Below are positions 36,847-45,526 of a stretch of 64,000 nucleotides of DNA, piece after piece (the stretch's first letter is position 1; each line of letters begins with the position of its first letter). The position numbers and the translations under genes are program-made. Source of the stretch: CAYRJD01 sp965212125 (lineage in GTDB: Bacteria; Actinomycetota; Acidimicrobiia; Acidimicrobiales; Poriferisodalaceae); the NCBI GenBank assembly GCA_965212125.1, contig OZ243045.1, forward strand, positions 806,001 to 870,000, written 5' to 3'. The notes below the pieces were generated by a model. The model ran no database searches. It was not told the DNA's origin and was given only the letters and a program-made list of their open reading frames with translations.

Positions 36847-38340
36847 TCAGGCTCCCAAGCTGCGGACCAGCTCAGCGGCATCTCTGCATTCATCTAACAA
36901 GTTACCGACGTGCGCCTTGGTTCCCCGCAACGGTTCCATCATCGGCACTCGGCGCAGCGCATCGGTGCCGACATCAAACACCATTGAATCCCAGTTGGCG
37001 GCGATTATCTGGCCGGGGAACTGCTCCAGGCAGCGGCCGCGGAAATATGCCCGCGTGGTTGGTGGCGGCTCGGTCACCGCGGCATCAACCTCGGCTTGAT
37101 CAACCAGGGTGCGCAGCCCGGCTCGCCGTGCCAAGCCGTGGCTGGGTCGCAGATCGTGATACTGCAGGTCCAACGCGGCCAGCTTCGGGTGCGACCAGTC
37201 CAGATTGTGCCGTGCGCGGTAGCCCTCAACCAGGCGGCGCTTGGCGACCCAATCCAGGCGGTCCGCCAAAGACATCGGGTCGCGCTCCAGGCCGGTCAGT
37301 ACCTCTTCCCAGCGCCGCAAAACATCATCGCCAACTTCTTCGCCGCCGACCACTTCAAGCCCGTGACTTTCTGCGTACTTCTTCGCGTAGGTCAAATATT
37401 CCCACTGCATTTCCAGAGCAGTAAGGCGGCGGCCATCAGCCAGCGCAATCAAGCCGGTCATCTCTAGGTCGTAGCTCACCTCGCGCAGCGCAGTTATCGG
37501 GGCCATTGGCGTCATGGGCTCCGGCACCACGCCGTCTTCAATCATCGCCAGCACCAGTGATGTAGTGCCGAGCTTCAGGTAGGTCTGCTCCTCGCTCATG
37601 TTGGCGTCGCCCAAGATCACGTGCAGTCGGCGGTACTTGCTTGAATCGGCGTGCGGCTCGTCACGGGTGTTGACGATCGGGCGCTTCAGGGTCGTCTCCA
37701 AGCCGACTTCTTCCTCAAAGAAATCCGCCCGCTGGCTGATCTGAAACGGCACCTGGCCGGCGCTTTTTTCGGGCGCCTCGCTGCCAACCTTGCCAGCCCC
37801 GCACACGAGCTGCCGGCTCACAAAAAACGGCAGGATGTCGCGCACGATGCGGCCAAATGGCACCGCACGATCTAGCAGGTAGTTCTCATGGCAGCCGTAG
37901 CTGTTGGCCTTGCCGTCGCTGTTGTTCTTGTGCACCAGCAGTTGTTCACCCTCCGGCAAAAGCTGCGACGCCGCCTCCATTGAGCGAATCAGAATCTCCT
38001 CCGCGGCACGGTCGTAGACCAGGCACTGCAGCGCGTCGCTGCATTCGGGAGTGGATAGCTCCGGGTGGGCATGATCCACGTAGTAGCGGGCACCGTTGGT
38101 TAGCACAGCGTTCACCAGGTGCGTCTCTATCTCTGGCGCCAGTGCGTCAAACTCATTGAAGCCGCGGGCATCCACCCCGGGCTGCTCGTCAAAGAAATCC
38201 CAACTGACCCGCTCCGACAAGTAGCCGTTGACGTAAGCGTTAATCAGCATCGACGAAGCCGAAACAGGGTTTGACAACTCGGCACCCATGTGCATGATGC
38301 CGAACTCAGTTTCTATACCGACAACCTTGTGAACAGCCAC
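36847..38340 (-). CDS. dop: Deamidase/depupylase Dop
   Basis: Converts the C-terminal Gln of Pup to Glu and also removes Pup from substrates. About 497 residues, homologous to PafA: KVVGIETEFGIMHMG at the N-terminus, DHAHPELSTPECSD, KNNSDGKANSYGCHENYL, and NTRDEPHADSSKYRRLHV. It has the Dop-specific segment around GVDARGFNEFDALAPEIETH that lies beside the active site. The start is taken as GTG 38340 because TAAAGT lies 6 nt before it; an in-frame TTG at 38346 is the alternative. It is followed by pup. Confidence 0.96.
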   Translation of the reverse strand: MAVHKVVGIETEFGIMHMGAELSNPVSASSMLINAYVNGYLSERVSWDFFDEQPGVDARGFNEFDALAPEIETHLVNAVLTNGARYYVDHAHPELSTPECSDALQCLVYDRAAEEILIRSMEAASQLLPEGEQLLVHKNNSDGKANSYGCHENYLLDRAVPFGRIVRDILPFFVSRQLVCGAGKVGSEAPEKSAGQVPFQISQRADFFEEEVGLETTLKRPIVNTRDEPHADSSKYRRLHVILGDANMSEEQTYLKLGTTSLVLAMIEDGVVPEPMTPMAPITALREVSYDLEMTGLIALADGRRLTALEMQWEYLTYAKKYAESHGLEVVGGEEVGDDVLRRWEEVLTGLERDPMSLADRLDWVAKRRLVEGYRARHNLDWSHPKLAALDLQYHDLRPSHGLARRAGLRTLVDQAEVDAAVTEPPPTTRAYFRGRCLEQFPGQIIAANWDSMVFDVGTDALRRVPMMEPLRGTKAHVGNLLDECRDAAELVRSLGA

Positions 38341-38352
38341 GGTCAAACTTTA
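38341..38352 (-). promoter_or_regulatory. Leaderless -10 box of dop and the proteasome operon
   Basis: TAAAGT on the minus strand (38347-38352), then 6 nt to GTG at 38340. It probably drives dop, pup, prcB, prcA, pafA. Confidence 0.6.
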
Positions 38353-38358
38353 CGCGGC

Positions 38359-40266
38359 TTAGAGGTATTGCCCGGTGCGCACCCGTTCAATCGCCCGGCC
38401 GCCTGATTGGTCGGAGTCGTCTTCATCGCCAGCCAGGGTGCGAATAAACACTATGCGCTGCCCTTTTTTGCCGGAGATCTTCGCCCAGTCGTCGGGGTTG
38501 GTGGTGTTTGGCAGGTCTTCGTGCTCGCGGAACTCTTGGCGCATCGCCTTGCGCAGGTCATCCATACGTATGCCTTCGCTGCCGCTATCCAGGCTGCGCT
38601 TGATCGCGTTTTTCTTGGCGCGGCGCACGATGTTTTCAATCATCGCGCCGGAGGCGAAGTCTTTGAAGTACATGACTTCTTTGTCGCCGTCTTGGTAGGT
38701 CACCTCTAAGAAGCGGTTGATCTCCTCGTTGCGGTACATCTCTTCGACGGTGGTCTCAACCATCACCCGGGCGGCCTTGTCGGGATCGCCACCGCCGAGG
38801 TCTTCTATTTCCATGGCGTCGATCGGCAGGTCGGCGCGCAGGTACGCAGAAAAAATAGAAGACGCTGCGGTCTCATTGGGGCGATCGATTTTGATTTTCA
38901 CGTCCAGGCGGCCGGGGCGCAGAATGGCTGGGTCAATCAGGTCTTCACGGTTTGAGGCGCCGATGATAATTACGTTGCGCAGCCCCTCTACCCCGTCAAT
39001 CTCTGCTAGCAGTTGCGGCACCACGGTTGATTCCATGTCGGAGCTGATCCCGCTGCCGCGTGTGCGGAACAGCGATTCCATCTCGTCAAAGAACACGATG
39101 ACCGGCCAGCCTTCGTCGGCCTTCTCGCGGGCGCGCTCAAAAATGCGGCGGATCTGGCGTTCGGTTTCGCCGACGTATTTGTTTAGTAGTTCCGGGCCTT
39201 TGATATTGATGAAGAAGCTGCGCCCGCCTTCGTCGCTGCTGAACTCTGACACCTTCGTAGCCAGGGAGTTCGCCACGGCCTTGGCGATCAGGGTTTTTCC
39301 GCAGCCTGGCGGTCCGTACAGCAAGATGCCCTTCGGGGCGGGCAGGTCGTAGGTGCGGAACAGGTCTTGGTGCAGGTAAGGAAGCTCAACCGCGTCAACG
39401 ATTTGCTCTATTTGAGCGTCCAGCCCGCCGATGTCGGCGTAGGTAACGTCGGGCACTTCTTCTAGCAGCAGGTCGCCGACCTCTGGGCGAGGCAGCTGCT
39501 CGATTGCCAGGTTGGCGCGTGCGTCAAGCAGCAGGTTGTCGCCGGCGCGCAGATTCTTGCCTTGCAGATGAGTTGCCAGATCCACCACTAGCTCGTCGTC
39601 GGCGTGATCCGCAACCAGCGCGCGCGTGCCTTTGTCCATCAGCTTGGAAAGCGTCACCACTCCCCCGACGCGGGCGGGTGCGCGCGCAAGCACCACGTTG
39701 TGCGATTCGTTCAGCATGACCTCATCGCCGGGCGTCAAGTCTTTGATCTTTACCTCGGAGTGAAGCTGCACTCGCATCTTGCGGCCCGCGGCATGCACAT
39801 CAACGGTGTCGTCGTCGTTGGTGGCTAAGAAGGTTCCGTAGATGGCGGGTGGCTGCGTGAGCCTGTCAACTTCAATCTTCAGGTTTTCAATCTCGTGGCG
39901 CAGCATGGCGAGCTCGTGCTTGCTGCGTTCTGATTCCTCGCGCAGGGCCTTGGCCATCCGCGCTTTTAGATCAACGATTTTTTCGCGTGTCTGATTTAGG
40001 AAATGCGCTAGCTCTTTGTTCTGCGCGTTCGCAGCTGCCAAGGTTGCCTTCGCCGGAGATGTTGGCCTCGTGGCCGAGCTAGATGGACGCTTGGTGTTTG
40101 CCTTGCTTGCTTGGCCGGATCGTGCAGCTTGGCCGGATCGCGCCGGCTGGCTGGACTGCGTTGAGCGGCTACGGCTACGAGCACCCGCTCCGGCAGGAGG
40201 CTTCTTGGCCGCGCCGGAGCCGCCCTGTGCGGTGTTCGGCTTGCTGGATTCCGGGGGTGATCCCAT
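38359..40266 (-). CDS. mpa: Proteasomal AAA ATPase Mpa/ARC
   Basis: Ring-shaped unfoldase that recognises Pup and feeds substrates to the proteasome. About 635 residues: an Ala/Ser/Arg-rich low-complexity start, coiled coil (KARMAKALREESERSKHELA region), two OB-type interdomains, an AAA module with Walker A GPPGCGKT and Walker B VIVFFDEMESLF, and a C-terminal GQYL, the motif that opens the PrcA gate. The ATG at 40266 is preferred over an upstream in-frame start at 40335 because TAGTGT lies 8 nt before it and the extra residues look unrelated. dop follows 18 nt downstream with its own promoter. Confidence 0.96.
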   Translation of the reverse strand: MGSPPESSKPNTAQGGSGAAKKPPAGAGARSRSRSTQSSQPARSGQAARSGQASKANTKRPSSSATRPTSPAKATLAAANAQNKELAHFLNQTREKIVDLKARMAKALREESERSKHELAMLRHEIENLKIEVDRLTQPPAIYGTFLATNDDDTVDVHAAGRKMRVQLHSEVKIKDLTPGDEVMLNESHNVVLARAPARVGGVVTLSKLMDKGTRALVADHADDELVVDLATHLQGKNLRAGDNLLLDARANLAIEQLPRPEVGDLLLEEVPDVTYADIGGLDAQIEQIVDAVELPYLHQDLFRTYDLPAPKGILLYGPPGCGKTLIAKAVANSLATKVSEFSSDEGGRSFFINIKGPELLNKYVGETERQIRRIFERAREKADEGWPVIVFFDEMESLFRTRGSGISSDMESTVVPQLLAEIDGVEGLRNVIIIGASNREDLIDPAILRPGRLDVKIKIDRPNETAASSIFSAYLRADLPIDAMEIEDLGGGDPDKAARVMVETTVEEMYRNEEINRFLEVTYQDGDKEVMYFKDFASGAMIENIVRRAKKNAIKRSLDSGSEGIRMDDLRKAMRQEFREHEDLPNTTNPDDWAKISGKKGQRIVFIRTLAGDEDDSDQSGGRAIERVRTGQYL

Positions 40267-40414
40267 GCCATTAGACACTACTGCCAGACTGTGACATACA
40301 GCGGGCATACTTAATTGCACACGGTTACACACCAATTACACGCGGCTGGTCGGGGTTCTGCGTACAATGTCCTACTGGCAGCTACTATTACAAGTAGCAG
40401 AAAGGCGCTTCGTA

Positions 40415-40648
40415 GTGAAGGTTTGGATTGATCAGGATTTGTGCACCGGCGACGGGCTCTGTGAGGAGATCGCGCCCGATGTGTTCACTCTGCTTGACGA
40501 CGGTCTGGCCTACGTGCGAGAGGGTGAGAAGGTTTTCTCAGACCCGGGTGGCGCCGAGGGCTTAGCTAACTTCCCCGATGCGCAGCTTGATGCTGTGATT
40601 GAGTCGGCTGAGGAATGCCCCGGAGAGTGCATCTTTATTGAAGCCTGA
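40415..40648 (+). CDS. Small 3Fe-4S/4Fe-4S type ferredoxin
   Basis: A 77-residue electron carrier. Cys residues at 10, 16, 68 and 72 (CTGDGLCEEIAPDVF and ECPGEC) are arranged like single-cluster actinobacterial ferredoxins that serve cytochromes P450 or other oxidoreductases; no P450 gene lies near. The GTG start at 40415 is chosen because AAAGG lies 9 nt upstream; an ATG at 40367 would add residues unlike the family. TACAAT at about 40361 may be its -10. It faces trmI tail to tail. Confidence 0.85.
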   Translation: MKVWIDQDLCTGDGLCEEIAPDVFTLLDDGLAYVREGEKVFSDPGGAEGLANFPDAQLDAVIESAEECPGECIFIEA

Positions 40649-40684
40649 GGGCGGCCTGCCGGCCAGCCCGGCTCATCTTTGCTA

Positions 40685-40699
40685 ACTAGCTCGGCTAGT
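40685..40699. terminator. Short hairpin between convergent ferredoxin and trmI
   Basis: ACTAGC (40685-40690), loop TCG, GCTAGT (40694-40699): a perfect 6-bp palindromic stem between two convergent genes. No U-tract, so weakly supported. Confidence 0.3.
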
Positions 40700-40709
40700 C
40701 CACGCCCTG

Positions 40710-41543
40710 CTAGCCCACCACTTTGCGGGCGTGCGTAATAAACCCAGTGTGCGCCACCATGCGGTGATCCGGCCGCACCGACTCGCCTTGCACGTGCCAG
40801 GTTCGGTGCAGCACCTCCAGCGTCTCAATCATCGTCCAGGCCTTGGTGTCGTCTAGGGCACGCCGAAAACGACTCACCTGCATTATTGACGGACTGTACG
40901 AAACCAAAATTCCACCGGTCCGCAGCGCTTTCAGCAAGTGCGGCACCACCTGCCAGGGTTCAGGCAGGTCAAGCAAGGCACGATCAAAAGGCTGCTCGGC
41001 TTCAACGCTCTCATAGGCATCGCGCTCTTGCACGTCGTAGCGACTGAGATCATCCGCGCTGCCAAGTGCGGCGACATTTTCACGGGCACGCTGCGCAAAG
41101 TCGGCTCTGATCTCATAGCCGGTCACAACCGCGCCAGCTCGTAGCAGCGTTGACGAAAGTGCGCCCGAGCCGACACCGCTTTCGAATACGCGCAGCCCCG
41201 GAGTGATGTCCGCGTGCATCAGCATCGCCGCCAGGTCTTTGGGATAGATGACCTGCGCGCCGCGTGGCATTTTCAAAACGTGGTCGGACAGCGTGGGGCG
41301 AAGAGCGATGTAGCGCGCACCGGACTCGCTTCTGAACTCGCTGCCTTCGCAGCTGCCGATTATCTGGTCGTGCGGCACCACGCCTGCGTGAGTGTGGAAC
41401 TCTCTCCCACTCGCCAGCGTCACCAGATACCGCCGGTCGCGACTGTCAATCATCACGATTCGTTCGCCCGCGGCGAGAATCGCGCCAGCGCTATTACTGG
41501 AGCTATTGCTGGAGCTGTCGCTCGTGTTACGCCCCGGCGTCAT
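40710..41543 (-). CDS. trmI: tRNA (adenine-58-N1)-methyltransferase TrmI
   Basis: Methylates A58 of tRNA using SAM. 277 residues: an N-terminal beta-domain (RRYLVTLASGREFHTHAG), then the Rossmann methyltransferase with YPKDLAAMLMHADITPGLRV and ESGVGSGALSS as the SAM-binding block, and DRALLDLPEPWQ as the catalytic-motif region. It matches mycobacterial Rv2118c, which also lies beside mpa. The N-terminus has an SSSNSSSNS repeat encoded by tandem DNA. It overlaps the small downstream-strand partner gene ending at 41527 by 17 nt. Confidence 0.93.
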   Translation of the reverse strand: MTPGRNTSDSSSNSSSNSAGAILAAGERIVMIDSRDRRYLVTLASGREFHTHAGVVPHDQIIGSCEGSEFRSESGARYIALRPTLSDHVLKMPRGAQVIYPKDLAAMLMHADITPGLRVFESGVGSGALSSTLLRAGAVVTGYEIRADFAQRARENVAALGSADDLSRYDVQERDAYESVEAEQPFDRALLDLPEPWQVVPHLLKALRTGGILVSYSPSIMQVSRFRRALDDTKAWTMIETLEVLHRTWHVQGESVRPDHRMVAHTGFITHARKVVG

Positions 41544-41748
41544 CAGCGGTGGGCTGCACGTTGCGGATTCGTATGCCCTCGCCCGGGGCTAGCTCAGCCT
41601 TGTAGACGACCTCACGCTGGCGGGCGGCAAGCCGGCGAATCAGCTTCACTCCGCCCCAGATGATCGTCAGAGCCAAGGCGATGCTGTTGCCGCGGTCGTT
41701 CCTAATGGCGCGGGCCAGCGTCCTTCCGACAGCGCTAGTGATATTCAG
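41527..41748 (-). CDS. Small membrane-associated protein with probable CTG start
   Basis: About 73 residues in a frame with no ATG, GTG or TTG near its N-terminus. The sequence looks real: NITSAVGRTLARAIRNDRGN, a hydrophobic segment (SIALALTIIWGGVKLI), a basic helix (RRLAARQREVVYKAEL) and a Gly/Arg-rich end. A CTG at 41748 has GAGGTGG 7 nt upstream and overlaps the stop of the preceding small gene, so CTG initiation is likely. A TTG at 41676 would give only 49 residues and cut the membrane segment. It follows the holin-like and DUF3618-like genes and probably belongs to the same operon. Similar three-gene sets in Actinobacteria end in a DUF4235-type protein, which this may be. Confidence 0.6.
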   Translation of the reverse strand: MNITSAVGRTLARAIRNDRGNSIALALTIIWGGVKLIRRLAARQREVVYKAELAPGEGIRIRNVQPTADDAGA

Positions 41749-41981
41749 ATCCGTACCACCTCAACCGTGGTGGTCTTTTTGCGGCCGCGCCGACGTCCAA
41801 AGATGAACGCAGCCAACACCAAGCCCACCAGCACCAGGGCGGCCTTTGCGAATGCTGCGCTGGACATCTCTTCAACGCTGTCGCTAGCGCCGCCCATGGT
41901 TTCCCGCAGGCGGTTCTCTATGTCTGCCGGAGTTATGTTTTCTGCGGTTGTGCTGTCGGGCGTTACTTTGCTGTCAGCCAT
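41745..41981 (-). CDS. Small DUF3618-like membrane protein
   Basis: 78 residues: a soluble N-terminal part with a DIENRLRETMGGASDSVEEM region, then one membrane helix (AALVLVGLVLAAFIFG) and a basic tail (RRRGRKKTT). The pattern of short N-terminal helix, single membrane span and Arg/Lys tail fits the actinobacterial DUF3618 group. The ATG at 41981 abuts the stop of the holin-like gene, and its stop overlaps the CTG start of the next gene, so the three are tightly coupled. Function unknown. Confidence 0.7.
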   Translation of the reverse strand: MADSKVTPDSTTAENITPADIENRLRETMGGASDSVEEMSSAAFAKAALVLVGLVLAAFIFGRRRGRKKTTTVEVVRI

Positions 41982-42359
41982 CTATGCCTCGCTTTGCTGT
42001 GTTGCTGGCTCTGGTTTGTCTGGCTTTTTGTCGCCGCCTGATACCGCTCCGATGAGAGCCGCCAATATGACCAGCATGGCGGCCGCAGTAATGAGGTACG
42101 GCACGAAAGACCACCTGTTATCAAACACCGCCACTTCGGTTTGCAGCAAGCGCAAGAGTCCTACGCAAGCAAACAAGATGCCTATCGAAATGAAGACCGA
42201 ACCGGCCAGGCCGAAGGCAATGAAGCGGCCGATGCCTCGTAGCGGGCCGACGGTTTCTTGGACGACGTAAGCCCGCAGCAGCGCTACCAACTCTTCTATT
42301 TCGCCACGAAAACCCTTGGCACCTTTCTCGCTGCGGCCAGCTGACTTGGCTTTGAACAT
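41982..42359 (-). CDS. Phage-holin-superfamily-III-like membrane protein
   Basis: 125 residues with two membrane helices (IGRFIAFGLAGSVFISIGILFACVG and VPYLITAAAMLVILAALIGA), a short basic N-terminal region (RGEIEELVALLRAYVVQETVGP) and a charged C-terminal tail. It resembles the actinobacterial holin-like family that commonly precedes DUF3618 genes; no evidence of a prophage surrounds it, so a cell-envelope role is more likely than lysis. It starts 15 nt after the dacB stop. Confidence 0.72.
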   Translation of the reverse strand: MFKAKSAGRSEKGAKGFRGEIEELVALLRAYVVQETVGPLRGIGRFIAFGLAGSVFISIGILFACVGLLRLLQTEVAVFDNRWSFVPYLITAAAMLVILAALIGAVSGGDKKPDKPEPATQQSEA

Positions 42360-42373
42360 GGCAACAGGCCAGG

Positions 42374-44209
42374 CTAACTGGCTGGGTCTGCGGCAGCGGT
42401 TTCGCTGTCGGTAGCGGTTTCGGCGGAGGCATCGGTGGTGGTTTCGTCGTCGGTGCTTTCGTCGTCGGCGACAGTTTCTTCGCCGGTGACGGTTTCTTCG
42501 CCAGCTGTGGGTCCGACGGTGTCGTCTGCAAGTTCAACTTCAGGTTCCGGCTCCGGTGGTGGGAACCAGCCGCAGGTGCTTGGGCTGTTGGCCACAGGCC
42601 CCGGCGCGCTTTCAGGCTGAGCATCACCGCGCCAAGCCGCAGCCAGCTGAGCTTGTGCGTAAACGCAATCAACTGGATGCATCAGGAGCGTTTCGACTAG
42701 TTCTTCTTGAGTCTCTATGCCGATGCGCGAACCGCGGGGCACGCCGTTGACGATCTGCGAGAAAGTGAAAGTGCCGGTCGGGGTTTCAAGGAAACCCGCC
42801 AAAGCGTTGACGCCCGTAAGCAAGCCGGTTTTTGCCGTCAGCGCGCCCGCCGCCGCGTGGCCTCTGAATCGGTGCGACAAGGTGCCCGACCGTGCCGCCA
42901 CCGGCAACCCTTGGCCGATAATTGAATCCTGCCCGTAATAGTCAAGCAGCTCGGTTAGCTGCGCGCAGCTAACAAGATTGCCGCGATCAAGTCCTGATCC
43001 ATCTATCACAACCGGCGCAGGCAGAGAGCTTTGTTGCCTGTCCTGCCGCAGCAGATCGCTGGTCGTTTCTGTCACCACCTGCGCGCCCGCCGCGGTGCTG
43101 CCAACGCCATTTACGCGCAGCCCCAGCTCTCGCAGCAAGATCTCCGAGGTGTTGTTGTCGCTTTCACGCAGCATCTGCTGAATCATTTGTCTGACTGTGG
43201 GCGACTTCACCTCCGCCAAAAGCACCGCATTAGCCGGTGCCCGACCGGTTTCATAAGAGACATCAAGTGAAACCCCACGCACAAGCAACAGATCGCCGAG
43301 CAGTTTCACAACCTCAAGCGCTGGCTCGGTTGCCGCCAGCGGCGCAAAGCCAAGCGTCACCAAGCCGTCATTCACCGTCAGCGCCGACAGCGGGCCGGTG
43401 TTGAACTGAGTGATGTAGCGGGCCGGCCACGACTCAACGTAGCGAACGGTGTCGTGGCGGCTTTCGTCGCCGACTATGCGGCCGCGGATGCTTGTTATTC
43501 CCTGCGCCAGCAGCGCATCGGTCAGATCTTCCACGTCGGTAAACAGTTGCGGCTGGCGGCTATGCAGATCGGCGTAAGACTCCGTAGCCAGCAGCGGGTC
43601 GCCCCCACCGACCACCCAAATATCACCTTCAAGCACGCCATTGACAGGCCTGACATTGCTGAGCACCCGGGTCGTTAGCCGCTCGTTCAGGTCAAGATGC
43701 TCGAGGAGAGCCGCCGCAGTCAGCAGCTTTTGGACCGATGCTGGGATTAGAAGCTGATCGTCGTTGATGCCGACCAGCGTGTAGCCGTTCTGTCGGATGC
43801 TCAAGCAGTTTGGGCGCGGCCAGGCGGGTAGCACTGAGGCGATGGAAGCCTGAAACGCATATTGCTGCGTTGCCGCTGTCAGCACCTGTCCGGCTCGCTC
43901 TAAGCGCAACACCGGCATTGCGAGCGCGGCTAGCTCGGCGGGTGGGGTGGCGCTCGGCTGATCCGCGCTAACTATTACTTGGCGGGCGGCTTGCAGTGAA
44001 TCCGCAAAGTTGTTCGCAACCGAAGAATTCGAGCGTGCTCGCAGCACCGCAGGCACCGGCAAGATCGCCACCGCGGCTATGACCAGCGTCAGGAAAACCG
44101 TCCAGAACCAAACGCGCAAAGTGCGCGGTCTGGCAGAGCGCAGCCTGATAATCCCCGCCATGGCAGGGCTGACCAGGTGCCTGTTTTTGGAGGGGCGGCG
44201 ACGTGGCAC
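42374..44209 (-). CDS. dacB: D-alanyl-D-alanine carboxypeptidase/endopeptidase (PBP4, S13 family)
   Basis: A penicillin-binding protein that trims peptidoglycan peptides. 611 residues: one N-terminal membrane helix (about 31-52), catalytic SVQK at 158-161 (SxxK), SDNN (SxN), and KTG (AKTGLLTG), matching the S13 peptidase layout. The last 90 residues are a Thr/Glu/Asp-rich tail with GEETVTGEETVADDE repeats beyond the usual family end. The start is a GTG at 44209; an ATG at residue 17 is a possible alternative. The enzyme acts on the outer face of the membrane. Confidence 0.9.
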   Translation of the reverse strand: MPRRRPSKNRHLVSPAMAGIIRLRSARPRTLRVWFWTVFLTLVIAAVAILPVPAVLRARSNSSVANNFADSLQAARQVIVSADQPSATPPAELAALAMPVLRLERAGQVLTAATQQYAFQASIASVLPAWPRPNCLSIRQNGYTLVGINDDQLLIPASVQKLLTAAALLEHLDLNERLTTRVLSNVRPVNGVLEGDIWVVGGGDPLLATESYADLHSRQPQLFTDVEDLTDALLAQGITSIRGRIVGDESRHDTVRYVESWPARYITQFNTGPLSALTVNDGLVTLGFAPLAATEPALEVVKLLGDLLLVRGVSLDVSYETGRAPANAVLLAEVKSPTVRQMIQQMLRESDNNTSEILLRELGLRVNGVGSTAAGAQVVTETTSDLLRQDRQQSSLPAPVVIDGSGLDRGNLVSCAQLTELLDYYGQDSIIGQGLPVAARSGTLSHRFRGHAAAGALTAKTGLLTGVNALAGFLETPTGTFTFSQIVNGVPRGSRIGIETQEELVETLLMHPVDCVYAQAQLAAAWRGDAQPESAPGPVANSPSTCGWFPPPEPEPEVELADDTVGPTAGEETVTGEETVADDESTDDETTTDASAETATDSETAAADPAS

Positions 44210-44254
44210 CCGTTGCGCTGGTTTGCCGTTGCGCTGATTAGCCCAGAGTTTGAG

Positions 44255-44740
44255 CTAGCCCAGGCGGTTAAGTACCGAAGAGCAGCTGGACACGTCAACG
44301 CCGCCGCCCTCTTCAACGTCAAGGCTGGAGATGACGCCGTCTTCAATCACGGCTGCGTAGCGGCGCGAGCGGCTGCCAAGCCCAAAGCCGCTGCCGTCCA
44401 TCTCAAGGCCCATCGCCCGTGCGAACTCACCGTTGCCGTCGGATGCCATGACGATGTCTTCGGCACCTGCTGACTTGGCCCAAGCGTCCATCACCCAGGC
44501 ATCGTTGACCGAAATGCAGATCACCTTGTCAACGCCCTTGCCTGCCAGGTCGGCGGCACCTTCAACGAAGCCCGGCAGGTGCTGGTGTGTGCAACCCGGG
44601 GTGAAAGCTCCCGGTACCGCAAAGAGCACGACCTTGCCTTGGCCTAGTAGTTCTTGCGACTGCACCGATTGCGGCATGCCGTCATCGCCCAGTGTTCGCA
44701 GTTCGACGTTGGGGATTTGATCGCCTGTGTTTTTTGACAT
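44255..44740 (-). CDS. Peroxiredoxin of the Prx5 type
   Basis: Thiol peroxidase, 161 residues. The peroxidatic Cys is in PGAFTPGCT, and the Prx5-like pattern continues with KVICISVNDAWVMDAWAK and a GSRSRRYAAVIEDGVI segment. A late Cys (DVSSCSSVL) may act in resolving. GGAG lies upstream of the ATG at 44740. It reduces hydrogen peroxide or alkyl hydroperoxides in the cytoplasm; the reductant is not encoded nearby. Separated from thrH by a repeat-bearing spacer. Confidence 0.9.
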   Translation of the reverse strand: MSKNTGDQIPNVELRTLGDDGMPQSVQSQELLGQGKVVLFAVPGAFTPGCTHQHLPGFVEGAADLAGKGVDKVICISVNDAWVMDAWAKSAGAEDIVMASDGNGEFARAMGLEMDGSGFGLGSRSRRYAAVIEDGVISSLDVEEGGGVDVSSCSSVLNRLG

Positions 44741-44784
44741 TTTTGCTTTGCTCCGTTTGGTTTGGTGGGTAGCCGATTAGTGGG

Positions 44785-44799
44785 TCGGGCTGTGCCCGA
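44785..44799 (-). terminator. Short hairpin downstream of thrH
   Basis: TCGGGC (44785-44790), loop TGT, GCCCGA (44794-44799); a perfect 6-bp stem about 55 nt past the thrH stop on the minus strand. No U-tract. Confidence 0.3.
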
Positions 44800-44828
44800 T
44801 ACGGCTGTCTGATACGGCGCGCAAGGCT

Positions 44829-44864
44829 AGCCCGACCAGGCGTCCTAGTCCGATCAGACGTCCC
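44829..44864 (-). repeat. Imperfect direct repeat of the thrH 3' end
   Basis: On the minus strand GGACGTCTGATCGG (holding the thrH TGA) is followed, after ACTA, by GGACGCCTGGTCGG. The two 14-mers differ at two positions. Confidence 0.8.
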
Positions 44865-45450
44865 CAATCCATTCCAGCAGTTCGTCATAGTCGGCGGTTG
44901 AACGCATTGCGGGCATTTCATCAATCACGCGCTGCGGCGGGCGGAACAGGAATCCCGCGTCGGCTGCTTTCAGCATCGGCAAGTCGTTGAAGGAGTCGCC
45001 GACCGCGGTGACGTGGTAGTTGAGTTCTTTGTACGCGTCCACGGCGCGGCATTTCGCGTTGGGAATACGCGGCTTGAACGACACAAAGCGGTCATTCTCA
45101 ATGTTTATGCGATGGCACAGCGTGTGCGGACGGCCCATCAAATCCAGCAGCGGCCCGGCGAACTCTTCGAAGGTGTCCGACAGCACCACCACGCCATAGC
45201 GCGATCGCACGGTCTTGAGAAAATCGGCCGCACCGGGCAGCAGTTCCATTTGCGAAACGATGCCGGTAACGAATGAGGCGGTGATGTCGTTGCGATTCAC
45301 CGCATCAATGCGCCACTGCATCAGCTTCTCGTAGTCGGGCTCATCACGTGTGGTTTTAAGTAGGTCATCCACGCCGGTGCGCTCGGCCACCGCAACCCAG
45401 ATTTCCGGCGTCAGTACGCCTTCCATGTCAAGTGCTAAAATTCGCTGCAT
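44854..45450 (-). CDS. thrH: ThrH-type phosphoserine phosphatase
   Basis: HAD-superfamily phosphatase closely following Pseudomonas ThrH, a phosphoserine phosphatase/homoserine phosphotransferase. About 198 residues: the nucleophile Asp region appears as ALDMEGVLTPEIW, then TTRDEPDYEKLM, VVVLSDTFEEFAGPLL (motif II Ser), and VTAVGDSFNDLPML (motif III/IV Asp pair). The chosen ATG (45450) gives the family's usual start just before the first strand; a GTG at 45471 is an alternative. It would finish serine synthesis. Its 3' end is duplicated just downstream. Confidence 0.88.
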   Translation of the reverse strand: MQRILALDMEGVLTPEIWVAVAERTGVDDLLKTTRDEPDYEKLMQWRIDAVNRNDITASFVTGIVSQMELLPGAADFLKTVRSRYGVVVLSDTFEEFAGPLLDLMGRPHTLCHRINIENDRFVSFKPRIPNAKCRAVDAYKELNYHVTAVGDSFNDLPMLKAADAGFLFRPPQRVIDEMPAMRSTADYDELLEWIGDV

Positions 45451-45526
45451 TGTCGGTATCTTGTCAGGCACTAGGTACTAAATCGTTGCAATCTGATTGC
45501 GCTTGGATTTGATCGGGGACATCATC

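Noticed and set aside
41982..42359. Holin-like gene taken as a prophage sign
   Set aside because: No capsid, integrase or lysis genes nearby; the three-gene set is known in actinobacterial chromosomes.
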